A stretch of DNA of 64,000 nt from Castanea sativa. Lineage: Eukaryota; Streptophyta; Magnoliopsida; Fagales; Fagaceae. The stretch is from positions 14,652,835 through 14,716,834 of the forward strand of contig NC_134018.1 of NCBI RefSeq assembly GCF_040712315.1, given 5' to 3'. Below, in pieces: positions 35,640 through 46,831 of this stretch (position 1 is its first letter; the number at the start of each line of letters is the position of its first letter). Under the pieces are notes generated by a model. That model saw only the letters and a program-made list of their open reading frames with translations, made no database searches and had not been told where the DNA came from. The position numbers and the translations under genes are program-made.

Positions 35640-35777
35640 GTTAATGTTACCTTGGAAATGTGGAAGTGTTGTGAGCTTATGGTGAATTCTTCCAGATTAA
35701 AGTGGCTTGTACTCCCAGAAGTTCCACTTCCTAGATCATGGCTAGAGAATAACTATGTCAGCCAAGTTGAACTTTGA
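35640..35777 (+). pseudogene. Possible terminal exon fragment of an unrecognised gene
   Basis: After an acceptor-like TTTGCGGAATTGCAG the frame reads VNVTLEMWKCCELMVNSS, then RLKWLVLPEVPLPRSWLE, to a stop at 35777, followed by about 330 bp that look like 3' UTR. I do not recognise the family. It lies just right of a Helitron-like end, so a captured gene piece is possible. It could equally be chance. Confidence 0.25.
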
Positions 35778-36113
35778 GCATACAGGTTTTAAGATCTTGG
35801 TCAAGGTTGCAGGCATCCATTAGCACTATGGGACTCAGTCTAATGCCTCCTAAACTTACAGCTGGGTGTTATAAAGCATGATTTATTAAGGCTAAATTTG
35901 ACTGCGGTAGAGCTTTCTAGGTCATCGCATGATACAGCTTCTGTTTCCAAGTTTTGATACTTTTACTAAGTTATGAATCTTATTGCTACTGCCATGTAAA
36001 TTTACTTTAGAAAGCGCTACTCCACTGCTAGGATACCAGCTAGAGTGTTGCACTGTGATTAGATTTGATGTAATTAGATGCATTGTATTAGCTTTGCGCG
36101 AATTTGCATGTGC

Positions 36114-37280
36114 TGTTAGGAGTATGTTAATAACAAATTTGTTGCTAGAATAACTACATGTCAGCTTGTCAAGGTAGTTAATATGAGAGTGTTAGGACAA
36201 ATGTGATTTGATGTTAGGAATATATGTCAATATTTTATGTAATTGGCTAATCATTTGACAAAACGCACTTTACTTGTAATTGGGTAGATCTAGGATGTGT
36301 TTAATACTTCAAGGAACAAGTTTTAAGTTCAAGTGTTAAAGTCATGCAAGTCTGTCCAAGATTCAAGTATTGAAGTGCTGGATTTTAAATCTCGACAGTT
36401 AGCTCGACAGCTAGTATCTATCGAGGTTTAAAAGCTGCTGAAGTCCGTGACTCGACAACTATCTCGATAGATGGCTATCTATCGAGGTTTATGAAACTTA
36501 GTTTTTCAGAATTGTTTTCATCCAATTCGTGAATATGTGTTTAGGCTTTCTTTTCTCACAACCCTAAACATATATAAAGATTATTTTGAGGGTCGTCAAA
36601 GGTGACACAAGTTGCACGAGTGTAGAGCAAAGTTTGTTCATGCAAATTGTAACCGGAGACAGAGTTTGCCCTAGTTCATATTTCTCTTGAAGAAGCTACT
36701 GTGTTTGTAGTTTGTACACCATAGGGTTTTGTGACCAAGCAACTTTGTGATATTTATTGTGTGATAAGCAGAAGAACTTTGCAGCCAACATTCTTCTCAT
36801 GTTGGTGATCAAGTCGCGTACTGGGAGCCGTGCAATACAAGGAGAGATTGTCATTACAGAACAAGTCCAATTGGGTATTGGAGTAAGGGTTTAACTGTAG
36901 GTTGGTATAAGGCACTGAGATTCCTTTACTTGTAACCGCTTGTTGTGACAATAATGAATTCTAGGGAGTGGTGAACTTAAAATCACCCGGTGGGGTTTTT
37001 GCCGTGTAGGTTTTCTCCATTTGTAAACAAATCACTGTATCATTTAATTTCTGCTGCATATTTAGTTATTTGGTGATTTGTTTGTGTTGCCACATACATT
37101 GCATGTTAATCTGATTAATTAACAAACTTGACTAATTAATCAATTAATATTTCACAAGGGGTCAATAAATTTTTGGCCTATCAGAGAGTTGGTTGTATAT
37201 AAGCAAAATAGATTGTAATTGAGAATCCATTCAATAAGATCAATCTTAGTTTCTAATCTCTTTTCTCTATTTCTCTCTCA
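36114..37280 (+). mobile_element. Copia LTR interrupted by a solo LTR
   Basis: Outer parts 36114-36189 (TGTTAGGAGTATGTTAATAAC) and 37184-37280 (GTTGTATATAAGC, TTGTAATTGAGAATCCATTCAA, TTCTCTCTCA) form a small LTR typical of plant Copia elements. A degenerate primer site (TGGTCTAGGAGGC, compared with TGGTATCAGAGC) follows at 37281. The family 1 LTR at 36190-37183 sits inside. No gag or pol follows up to 37720. Confidence 0.6.
36190..37183 (+). mobile_element. Solo LTR, family 1 type A
   Basis: 994 bp, TGTTAGGACAAATGTG to TTTTTGGCCTATCA, with target duplication GAGAG (36185-36189, 37184-37188). It carries the family hallmarks: TCGACAG/TCTATCGAG words in U3, catatataaagatt TATA box and the gtggggtttt...caaatcac U5 block. 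Confidence 0.92.
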
Positions 37281-37724
37281 TGGTCTAGGAGGCTAAGGTC
37301 CTCATATAAACCTACCCAAATTCCGTTCCTAATTATCCCATTTCACCCAAATCCGTCTAAAGTAGTTAAAATCAGCTAGGATCTTAACATCCACTTTGGT
37401 TTTGGACCTCTTGCGAGCATTTACCAGCTCTTGCAGCAATCATCTTACAATTTAATGTCATTAGAAATTTGTGTCCTGCGACAGCTAAAATAGCATATGC
37501 ATTTTAGTTTTAAACAATGCTGGCATAAATTGGACACGTGTCCTATTGTTTTCTTCCTTTCTTCCGTACTCATTTCTTCCTTTTAGGTGCTATATATTTG
37601 TCTTGTTGACTATGGCAAATTGAAATACTTAAACATTCACCTCTATATATATATATATATGAAAAAAATATAAAAACCTTCAAAAGGCATTAAAGGGTAA
37701 AACTTACCTGAAGGCTAAGTTGCA

Positions 37725-37990
37725 CCAAAATGGACACGGGTACAGATACGACATGGTTACAGATACGAGGTACGGCAATTTTTGAAAAATAAGGATACGA
37801 TACGGCGTGGGTACATCAATTAAATAATTAATTAAATTTTATACTTAGGCATATTTTTTAATATTTTTAGACATAAAATACATTTATGTCTAGAATTTAA
37901 ATTTTGTAAGAACTACAAATAAGTATACTATAACAGGACACACCAAATAAACATTATAATTTATAAGGCAAAAGGTTGAGTAAAGAAACA

Positions 37991-38051
<61 letters not shown>

Positions 38052-38168
38052 TAACGCAGTAAGAATGGGATTAAAAAAAAACACGTGAGAAAGAAAGTTA
38101 TAAGTAACATGGTAACAGTACACCCAAGGCAGATAAAAGAAAGAAAAAAAAGGAAGGAAAATCACAAA

Positions 38169-38211
<43 letters not shown>

Positions 38212-38536
38212 AAGGTCAGAGGAGTCGGACCTGTCCACGCCGAGAGAGAGAGAGAGATAGAAATCGGAAGAGACAGAGGGCACAACGGATGTCTATGGAG
38301 CTTGCCAACTAGCCGATTGGCCCGATCTAACACCAGCGAGGGACAGAGGGCAGCGGGCAGAGGAAGGGTTGGGTTGTGGGTTTCATGGTAATGTCTACTG
38401 TGCCTGAAACAAAACAAAAAAAAACAAAAAAAAAAACACTCGGGCATTGGAGTCTGGTGAGTCTTACTGGTATTAGTGTCCGACACATGTCGGACACTAG
38501 TACTTTGCCAAAAAATGGCGTGTTGGTTCAACCTAG
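37725..38536. mobile_element. Non-autonomous hAT-like element (GACACGG family, short)
   Basis: 812 bp with ends CTAAGTTGCACCAAAATGG and (reverse complement) CTAGGTTGAACCAACACGCC, flanked by ctgaagg on both sides (7 of 8 bp). Interior blocks (ggcaatttttgaaaaataagg, aattaaataattaattaaat, gacataaaatacatttatgt) match 10459-11591. It contains a (TA)n run at 38009-38048 and a (GA)n run at about 38172-38206. The 223-codon ORF over it is low complexity. Confidence 0.75.
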
Positions 38537-38544
38537 CTGAAGGA

Positions 38545-39610
38545 CACATGAATTGACGCATAGAGTCACTTCCTAAGTGTCACCATAGCCATCAACACCG
38601 TGCATTCTTTATTTTCCTGCAATTTCTTACAAAAGTTGAAAAAACTTATTCAAAGAAAGAGCCTATGATATTTTAATGAGACAACTTCATTCCCATACAC
38701 TTGAATTAAGCCTTTTATTTGTTTCAATAAAACACGCATCAAAAGTTTTTCTCAATTTTGAAAATAATTTATCAATAAGCTTTAGGAACTTAATAGTATG
38801 CATTGCTGAACATACATTCTTCCTATTTGTTCTACATAAAGAGGGCCGTCTTTCTTTCTTTTTTTACTTTTTTAATCTTTCTAATAGGCATTTCATCAAA
38901 CGCATGAAACATAGAGCAACCGTTTTGCTTGGCAGCAATCCATAGTAAAAGAGACATCATCAAAAACCACTTAACACTACAAGAAGAAATTGAAATTAAT
39001 ATAAAAGGGGAAAAAATGAGATAGAAATATGTGATTTTTTCCTAACGGGGGTGCTGCACGACGTGCTTGATAATTGATAAACTCAGACATTTTGTCGAAC
39101 ACAATGGGGTTGGCCTCTCTTTGAAAAGCATTCAGATTTTGTTTCTTCCTTCAAGCATTACACCAGAAAGATCATAGAAGAAGGAGAGTGGTGGGTGACT
39201 GGGTGTGACTGATGGCTGTTGACATTCCTTGAGTTTAACCGACTAAGGGGAATGTTACCGTTACAAAAATAAGGAAGATTTAGTGAAAAGAATTGTTAAA
39301 TAAAAAAAAAAATCAAAATAAATTATCTACGTCGCCTCATGGAAGGCAATCTCAATTAAAATAAAAATAAAAATCTAGATACACGACAAAATTAAAATTT
39401 TGCCACAAGTCCCTCGCATGACTCTCACTATAATTGGTGGAGAAAAAAATAGCACGTGAAAATGGCAGACAGCCCATCATAGTTTGCCACACAAAAAAGA
39501 GTTGTAGCAAAAGTTGTGAATTTGTTTCTAGTAGTTAAATAACTTTTTGAAGTAATACTAGTGGTTTTAGGATTACAATTTTTTTATTTTTTATTTTGCC
39601 ACAACACAGA
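38545..39610. other. No gene seen
   Basis: AT-rich non-coding DNA with short ORFs only (for example 38676-38945, no domain). The words around 39440-39510 are unremarkable. I find no termini or relics I can support. Confidence 0.5.
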
Positions 39611-39617
39611 TGAACCT

Positions 39618-39790
39618 ACTGTTAGGGATGACAATGGGGTGGGGCAAGGTGGGGCTGAAGGATGGGATATTCGCCCCTGCCCCGCATGGTTTTGTCTTCC
39701 TCCATCCCCGTCCCGCACGAAGGGAAAAGTTGTTTTGCCCCATCCCCACCCCTTAGGGCCCCGCAAAGGCCCGTTTCACCTCGCAAAACT
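39618..39790 (+). mobile_element. hAT terminal fragment, GGGGC-rich
   Basis: It starts TAGGGATGACAATGGGGTGGGG and is rich in GCCCCGC/GGGGC words, the subterminal pattern of the hAT group at 30452. Only one end is recognisable. The overlapping ORFs are shadows. Confidence 0.45.
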
Positions 39791-39987
39791 CTACTTTTTG
39801 TTAATTTGCCCACAGTTATTAATTTTTTTTTTAATAAAACCTATTTCATTAATAAAAATGTATTTGAAATTACAAATAAGTTTATCCAATCAAATCAAAT
39901 TACATGCTCTGTACGTTTCTAGAAGTTTAATTAAAAAATCTTGTGTTTTCTTTTATAAAGTGGGTCAAAGAAAGTAATATTACGTAC

Positions 39988-40095
39988 GAAGTTTGTCCTT
40001 TTGTAAATGCAATAGGCAATCAAGAGCACCCCAAAAACTACGGCAATGGCAATGGCAACTACAACCATCACCTTCATCTTTTGCTTATCTTTCAC
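39988..40095 (-). pseudogene. S-receptor transmembrane exon relic (third fragment)
   Basis: The minus strand gives VKDKQKMKVMVVVAIAIAV and VFGVLLIAYCIYKR, nearly the same as exon 2 at 8718-8831, with the following intron start (GTAATATTAC) also recognisable. The acceptor region has one extra G that would break phase. No exon 1 or kinase exon adjoins it. It may be the displaced 3' part of the copy at 31604, or a separate duplicate. Confidence 0.8.
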
Positions 40096-40265
40096 CTCTT
40101 CTTGGTTGACTTGGCAATAGAAAAGCAAAATAATTTTAGTTTGAGCATACTACAATCCATAAAACCAACGGAAAAAAATATGGCACAACCAAAAAATGAT
40201 ATATGGGTTTCGATTAGCCCAACTGATCATAAAGTCTATTGCGGTTGAAATTCTATGGACGCAAC

Positions 40266-40312
40266 AACAATATCAACAACAACAACAACAACAACAATAA
40301 TAATAATAATAA
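40266..40312. repeat. (CAA)n(TAA)n microsatellite
   Basis: CAA repeats pass into TAA repeats directly against a Helitron-like CTAG end. A TAA tract likewise abuts the copy at 25449. Confidence 0.85.
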
Positions 40313-40345
40313 CTAGTCGCTAACTTGTGCGATGCACGGAGTAAT
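40313..40345 (-). mobile_element. Helitron-like 3' terminus (third copy)
   Basis: On the minus strand: hairpin GTGC-ATC-GCAC, AAGTTAGCGA, CTAG with host T beyond. The DNA to the right (to about 41.3 kb) is AT-rich and non-coding and would be the element body. No 5' TC end was identified. Confidence 0.5.
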
Positions 40346-41334
40346 TAAATAAAAATTCAAAATAGTTATTATTTTTTTCATAGCAAAAATTAAAAATATT
40401 TATTTTACTTAATGGTCTACGACTTGGCTTAAAAAAGGTATGACTTTAAAATGATTGAAATTGAATAAACAAGTAATTTTATTCAAAATAAAGGTTTAGA
40501 AAATTTTTTTTCTTTCATATAATTTTTTCCACATAACACATACCGATGTAACTCACATCTTCATCACCATATTCACGATCAATATAATCTATGTTTTCTT
40601 GGTAATAGATCTATAAATTACATTTTCATATTCTCCATTATCTGGAAGGTAATTAGAGTAATGATTGTATGTAATGTATAAATTTTATTATATTACAATA
40701 TAAAATTATTTTGATAGATGATCAAAATAATTAAAATAAAATCTAAAATTTTTTGAAATAGAATTTTAGTTGGAATAGAATTTAAATTTCTTAGAACTTA
40801 GCTAATAAGATAGTTTTAACAAAACTAAACTATCGATTTTTTTTTTTTTTTTTTTACATTTTTTGAAACACAATTACAATTGAACCAATGGTTGTAAAGA
40901 GAAGATAATAATAGTCTCAATTTTTATTATATAGCATAGGATGGTAAAATTAGCTATATACCATGTGTAATACCTTCACACCTATTAGTTGTTTAATGTC
41001 CTAATACCTATCTATAAGGGTTTTCATTTGATGAAGCCATAAAGGATGGAGTTTAATAGAAGTCATTTAAGATCCAATGTTTCCAATAATTAAAAAAAAA
41101 ATTAAGTTCAAAATTCTTTTGATTGTAATTTTTTTTTTTAATCATCAAATAGACTATATCTAAACTTTAAAGGAAAGCATTCAAAGTGATCACATCATTA
41201 ATACCATATAATGATGATTGCAAATAACAATATTATTATTCATGATTAATAGTTGAAAATTGAAACTGTGAATTAACACTTTAAATATCAAGTTTAAACT
41301 ATGAGAAAACATATACAAAAGATGATAAGAAGTT

Positions 41335-41758
41335 GTTAATGCTATTTGGAACAAGAGCAATTTGGTAGTTTCTTCGAGGGAAACTAGGCCTCTAGAAATA
41401 GGCAAAGAAAATGGAAGAAAGGGAGGAAGAAGAACAGAGTTAGGAAATGAAACGGAAGTACAAGTTTATTTCTTAGATGCCTTATACAATCCACTCAGTA
41501 ATCTTATATACAATTGGTTCCTCTAGACCTCACACCAACTAACTAACTAATTTAGCAATTAATCTTAATAACTATCCTAACTGACTCTAGCTCAGCATAG
41601 CATAACTACCCTAACTGACTCCAGCTCAGCAAAGCTCAGCATAACCACTAACTCAGAACAACTCACAACTCCAACACTGCACCTCTTCAGCACTTGCTCA
41701 CGTATGCAGCACTTGCGCACCACAACACCTTACACCCAACAGAGCTTAGCACTTATCA
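41335..41758 (-). mobile_element. 3' LTR of Ty3 chromovirus
   Basis: About 424 bp beginning (minus strand) TGATAAGTGCTAAGCTCTG after the purine tract GAATGGAGGGAGTAT, with a transcribed region containing TATATAAGATTACTGAG. The far end is either ...AAATAGCA (41340) or ...ATTAACA (41334). It follows directly on the end of the polyprotein. Confidence 0.6.
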
Positions 41759-41779
41759 ATACTCCCTCCATTCAAAACA

Positions 41780-43420
41780 CCTTGGCCACAAGGTGAGGAA
41801 ATTGGGACTGCAATCTATACGAGGACTCCTAAGTTGCTTGCTCAAGGGATTGCCCTTGCCACTGGACCAAAACTTCTCTAATAGTCTTGGTCCTTAGCTA
41901 CTTAGATCTCTGCTGCAAGACAATAGGTTCAGGTTGAAACACTCCTTCAGAATCCATAGGTGGACGGGTAGGAATAGGAACAATTTGGGAACCAACCTTT
42001 CCTTTAAAACATGAAAAACAGGATGGATGAGGCAACCCTTAGGCAAGGTTAGCTTGTATGCCACAGGACCAAGCTTCTTCTCAATCTGAAATGGACCAAA
42101 ATAATGAGGAGATAGCTTGTTGAACCCCTTAGACCTCAATGAATGCTGTCTATATGGTTGGAGCCTTAGATACACCCAATCTCCAACAAAAAAATTCCTA
42201 TCAAACCTATGTTGATCAGCTTGAAGCTTCGTTCTAGATTGGGCTGAACATAAATTCTGCTTGAGCAAAGCCAACATCTCATTCCTAGTATGAAGAAGCT
42301 TATCCAAAGCATCCACCTTAGTAGTGCCAGGGATGTAATCAAGGACCTTGGGTGGAGGAAAACCATATAAGGCCCCATAAGGAGTCAATTTAGTGGAGGT
42401 ATGATAATTGGTATTAAACCAAAATTCTGCCTAGTGCAGCCAATCAAACCATGTCTGAGGTTTATCATGAGCAAAGTCTCTGAGGTACTACTCCAAGCTC
42501 CTATTAACCATCTCACTTTGGCCATTAGTTTAGGGGAGATAAGCTGAGGACATGGTCAATTCAGTCCCTGGTAGCTTGAATAACTCAACCCAAAATTTCG
42601 AAGTGAAAACAGCATCCCTATCATTCACAATGGAGTGAGGCATACCATGAAGCTTGAAAATGTCCCTCATAAACACAACAACAACCTTAGTAGCAGTATA
42701 AGGATGAGAAAGGGCTACAAAGTGAACATACTTAGTAAGCCTATTCACCACCACCAATATGACCTTATGACCATGAGATTTAGGGAGACTATCCACAAAA
42801 CCCATGCTGATGTTAGTCCAAGGTTTATTAGGAATAGGGAGAGGTTCTAATAAACCACCAGGCCTAGAAATTTCCACCATGATTCTCTGGAAAATCTTGT
42901 TTAACTCTATATAAGGTCATCAGATAACCCAAGTGTCCCCCAAGTGGGCTGTCATGGACATGTTGAAGAATCAAAGGCTTCAAGGGGGAAACAACACTCA
43001 AAAACACCTTTCCTTTACAGCAAAATGCCATTTCGCAAGGAAAATCAGCAGGACTAGAAGCAATGGAAGTTAAAGCAGATAGCAATTGTTGGTATTCCTT
43101 ATATATGGTTTAACTATCTTTCAACATAGCTAACCAAGTAGGGCAAGGGAAGGAAATGAGAAACAAATATCCTTGCTCCTCAAGTCTACGTTGATCAACA
43201 GTACCCACTAGAGAATGAGCTTCACCATCTATAGTCTAAGCAGTAACAACATCCAAAGACTGAGCCGACAAGGGTTGAGCAGGGAGCTCCAAGCACTTGG
43301 AAAGAGCATCATCAACCACTTTATTTTCTTACCCTTCTTATACTCTGGCAAAAAAGAATAACCAAGTAACTTGGTAAACCACTTTTGCTATGCAGGAGTA
43401 GCAATCCTTTGCCCCAATAT
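41780..43420 (-). pseudogene. Ty3 RNase H end, integrase and chromodomain
   Basis: From the solo LTR boundary leftwards: the RNase H tail, then a zinc-binding integrase segment (LQHVHDSPLGGHLG), the catalytic core with its two Asp motifs (GFVDSLPKSHGHK and HSIVNDRDAVFTSKFW) and, in the same frame past two stops, the Glu region NGQSEMVNRSLE. Next comes the C-terminal domain (VAYKLTLPKGCLIHPVFHV) and a chromodomain-like segment (VLVQWQGQSLEQAT) that would target heterochromatin. The two stops at about 42535 and 42490 correspond to CAA and CAG to TAA and TAG changes. The Trp expected after EQAT is also a stop. Confidence 0.8.
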
Positions 43421-44440
43421 TGTTGGGAAATTTAGACCCCGGTTGATAGAATTAACAAGTTTTAAACCCAAGTTGTTAATTAGATTTATTATGCATAAAA
43501 CTTGTTAAAACAAATAAACATCAATATCATGTCAAATATAAGTGCATCGAAAAAGTAAATAAGACAAGATATGATGACCCAGGAAAACCAATGAAACCAA
43601 TCAGTTTCACAGTAAAAAACTTGGGGGGAAACCTTCCCAAAAAACAATTCACTATAGTAAAGAGAAATTTTAGATCTAGTACAAAACCTTTGTCCCTAGA
43701 CTCTACAATTCTCGTAGATGAACTCACAGCAGAAACCTTCTACCGCTTCAAAACCTCTTAACTCTTCGATATATGAATGCCACCCTTTGATGCACAGATC
43801 CAAATACGTGACTAACTCCTTTGCACGAATCCCCGTACGTGACTCACTCACCAACTTGAGAAAGAAGAATGTTGGTTTCAAAGTTCTTCACTTCATCAAC
43901 AATGAAGATCAAGAAGCACTTGGTTACAAAACCCTAAGGCGCAAAGACGCAGTAGCTTCTTTCAGAGAGAATAAGGCTTCAGTCACCTTTTGCATATGTT
44001 CTCCTTGTATATTCTTTTTTGTAACGGCCTCTAAAATAAGCCTTCTATATGTCTAAGGTTGTGAGAAAAGAAACCCTACACAAATACATAAACATGGGCC
44101 GAAAATTAGATCTGGAAATCTGAATTCCAGTAACCTTGATAGATCTTCGATCGATCGAGAAGCTGTCGAGCTTCATTCATTAAATCTCGATAGTTAGCTA
44201 TCTGTCGAGCAGTTGTCAAGCTATCTGTCTGCAGGTGTCCAGCTATTTATCCACAGGTGTCCAGCTATCTGTCCAGCTTTAGTGAACACTTTTACTTCAC
44301 TTGTTTCTTGGTCCAATCTTCATGACTTTAATACTAGACTTGAACAACATGTTCTTTGAACACATCCTAGATCTACCCAAATACAAGTAAAGTGCGTTTT
44401 GTCAAAGGATTAGCCAACTACATAAAATATGTCCTTAACA
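43421..44440 (-). mobile_element. Solo LTR, family 1 type B
   Basis: 1020 bp reading TGTTAAGGACATATTTTATG to TCTAAATTTCCCAACA on the minus strand, with target duplication AATAT (43416-43420, 44441-44445). Removing it and one AATAT rejoins the Ty3 RNase H sequence. Type B differs from type A in the U5 half. Confidence 0.93.
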
Positions 44441-44445
44441 AATAT

Positions 44446-46075
44446 AAATTTCGAACTTTGTTGATCAGTCTTAATAATAAAAGGCATCCCAAGCAGATAG
44501 TGCCTCCACTTCTTGACAACAATGACAAGAGCTAACAGTTCCCTCTCATAAGTAGACAAGAGTAAGCTTCCTCCCTTGAGAGATTGACTGTGGAAAGCCA
44601 AAGGTCTTTGATTTTACATAAGCACAGCCCCTAAGCCAGTACCAGAAGCATATGGCTTAGTAAAGTCTAACAATGCCAACACAGGTGGCTGGGACATGGC
44701 CTACTTTAAGGCCTTAAAGATTGAATCAGCTTGTGGTGACCATTGGAAGGAATTCTTCTTGAGTAAGGCTGTCAAGGGAACAGCTATTGAACCATAATAC
44801 TTGACAAACTTTCTGTAGTAACCAGTCAAGCCTAAAAATACCCTCAAGGCTTTCATGGAAGTTGGAACAGGCCAATTTACCATAGCTTTGGTTTTCTTAG
44901 GATCAATTTTGACTCTATGGCCAGATATGAGGTGCCCGAGATACTCCACTTCCAAACAACCAAACACACACTTGCTTCTTTTGGCAAACAAGTGATTATC
45001 CAATAGCACAGTGAGGACTTGTCTTAAGTGAACAAGATGGGTGGCCAAATCAGAGCTAAATAACAATATATCATCAAAACATACAAGCACAAACCTTATA
45101 AGAAAAGCCTTGAAAAGGTGGTTCACGAGTGATTAAAAAGTAGATGGTGCATTAGTGAGCCTAAAGGGCATAACTAGGAACTCATAATGCCCTTCATGAG
45201 TCCTAAATGCATTCTTTTCAATGTCTTCCTCTCTCATTCTTATCTGGTGGTAACCTGATCTAAGGTCCAATTTAGAAAAAATTAATCCACCATGTAACTC
45301 ATCTCACATTTCATCAACTAATGTTATTGGATACTTATCCTTAATAGTTGCCTTATTAAGTGACCTATAGTCTATGCACATTCTCCAACTACCATAAATT
45401 TTTCTTACCAACAACATTGGAGAAGAGAAGGGACTTTGGCTTGGTCTAATGGAACCAGCCTCTAGCAATTCATTTATATTTTCTCAATCTTAGATTTTTG
45501 ATAAAATAGGTACCTGTAGGGCCTTTCATAGATAGCTTGAGTGCCTTCCTTCAATAGGATTTGATACTCAAGTTCCCTCAATGGTGGTAGACCTGTAGGT
45601 AACTCAAAAACCTTGCTAAAATCAGTCAAGAGTTCCTTAATTGCTGGTTGATTTTTCCCTGGTACTAATGTAGCTATTGTGGACAAAATCTGCAGACACA
45701 ACCCCTTTTTCACAATGGCTTTGAAGAATTGCACAGGGTTTTGAAGATCAAGGCCTGAGGGTTGTAGTCCTTTGATCCAGACAAGACTGCCTTGGTAATT
45801 GAATTCCATAGTCAGCTTTTGAAAATCCCAATGAATGAAACCAAGAGTGAATAACCACTGAGTCCCTAAGACATCACACCCTCCAAGTGACTGTACATTC
45901 AATTCCATTAAGAATTCTTCGCCTTGAATCTTAATTCCCACCTCGTGACAAGCTCCTTTGGTCTTTAATATAGCCCCACTAGCAATCTTGACATCAAAAC
46001 TATCTTGGATGGACAAAGGCAGCTTCAACAGCATCCACATTGACGTATCCAAGAAGTTTTGTATGCTACCTGTCT
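44446..46075 (-). pseudogene. Ty3 protease, reverse transcriptase, RNase H start
   Basis: The protease region (46052-45800) shows DVLGTQWLFTLGFIHWDF. Its catalytic DTG is disrupted: at about 46068-46075 the reading LID is followed by a 2-base loss that throws GS-HNFLDTS out of frame. RT (about 45500-44700) has [30 protein letters not shown], the active-site box as CFDDILLFS, GHLISG and LGLTGYYRKFV. RNase H starts with LLLSTYERELLALV and KTDQQSSKF before the inserted LTR. The enzyme would copy element RNA into cDNA in cytoplasmic particles. Several stops make it non-functional. Confidence 0.85.
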
Positions 46076-46089
46076 ATCAAGATGAACAT

Positions 46090-46829
46090 TTATTGATGAT
46101 TATTTCTTCCTAGCACCCTCATTGTTCCTAGAGATAGGCTCCCTAATAGAGCATAGAGTGTAATTTCAGCACCTTGCTCAATGGCCTCTGGTTGTAACTC
46201 CAATTGAGCATTGTTCCCAACTGACTCCTCCACAAGGTTTACATCCAAAGCAGCCTCCAACACTTGGGATTGCAACCCTTCCATAAAAAAGACCTTTGGA
46301 GACTTACATTTGTGTCCATTGTGCCATTTCTCTTCACAGTAGAAACACACGCCTTTCTTTCTCCTTTCTTCAATCAATGCAATCGATACCTTCTGAAGTG
46401 GTGTTTTTAGTGGTCTAAAATCATTCTTGACAGGTGGTGGACCAAGAATTGATAGCCTTGACACTTGTGCCTCTCCCCAAGTTCTAGTATCCTCCTACTT
46501 GCATTGAGATACTCTTCTTGAATCTTGGCTAAACCAAATGCATCACAAAGATTCTAAGGATTGAACATTTTAACAGGCAGTCTAATCTCTTCCTTCAATC
46601 CACTCAAGAAACAACTCAACTTATGCTTCTCATAAAGTTCTTTGACATGATTGGATAAGGCTTTAAATTGGCCCTTGTATTGAACCACTGAACTAACTTG
46701 CCTTAACCTTGTTAAAGTTTCCATAGGATCATCAAAAGCTGTTGTGCCAAACCTCACATTCAGGGACCTAACAAATGCCTCCCAACTTGTAAACAGACCA
46801 ACATCTTTAGCATCTTGAAACCATATCAA
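46090..46829 (-). pseudogene. Ty3 gag, 5' truncated
   Basis: 46829-46554 carries the retrotransposon Gag core (WFQDAKDVGLFTSWEAFVRS, LTRLRQVSSVVQYKGQF, CFLSGLKEEIRLPV). After a short disrupted stretch, 46464-46090 holds the CCHC knuckle CFYCEEKWHNGHKC. The frame runs into foreign LTR DNA at 46831, so the first ~150 residues expected for this family are missing. Confidence 0.8.
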
Positions 46830-46831
46830 GG

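Larger units (their letters stand above)
41335..46831 (-). mobile_element. Ty3 chromovirus retrotransposon, 5' truncated
   Basis: Minus-strand order: gag (46829-46090), protease (about 46075-45800), reverse transcriptase (about 45500-44700), RNase H (44600-44446, resuming 43420 leftwards), integrase (43085-41900), chromodomain-like tail (about 41880-41780), purine tract, 3' LTR. Gag is cut at 46831 by a family 1 LTR fragment, so the 5' LTR and leader are lost. A solo LTR (43421-44440) splits RNase H. Confidence 0.85.

Noticed and set aside
37890..38561. 223-codon minus-strand ORF with a Leu/Tyr/Ile-rich end
   Set aside because: Spans (TA)n and (GA)n tracts inside a MITE; the apparent membrane segments are microsatellite translation.
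39561..39977. 138-codon ORF, Pro-rich
   Set aside because: GC-rich hAT subterminal repeat and AT-rich flank; no domain and equivalent ORFs on the other strand.
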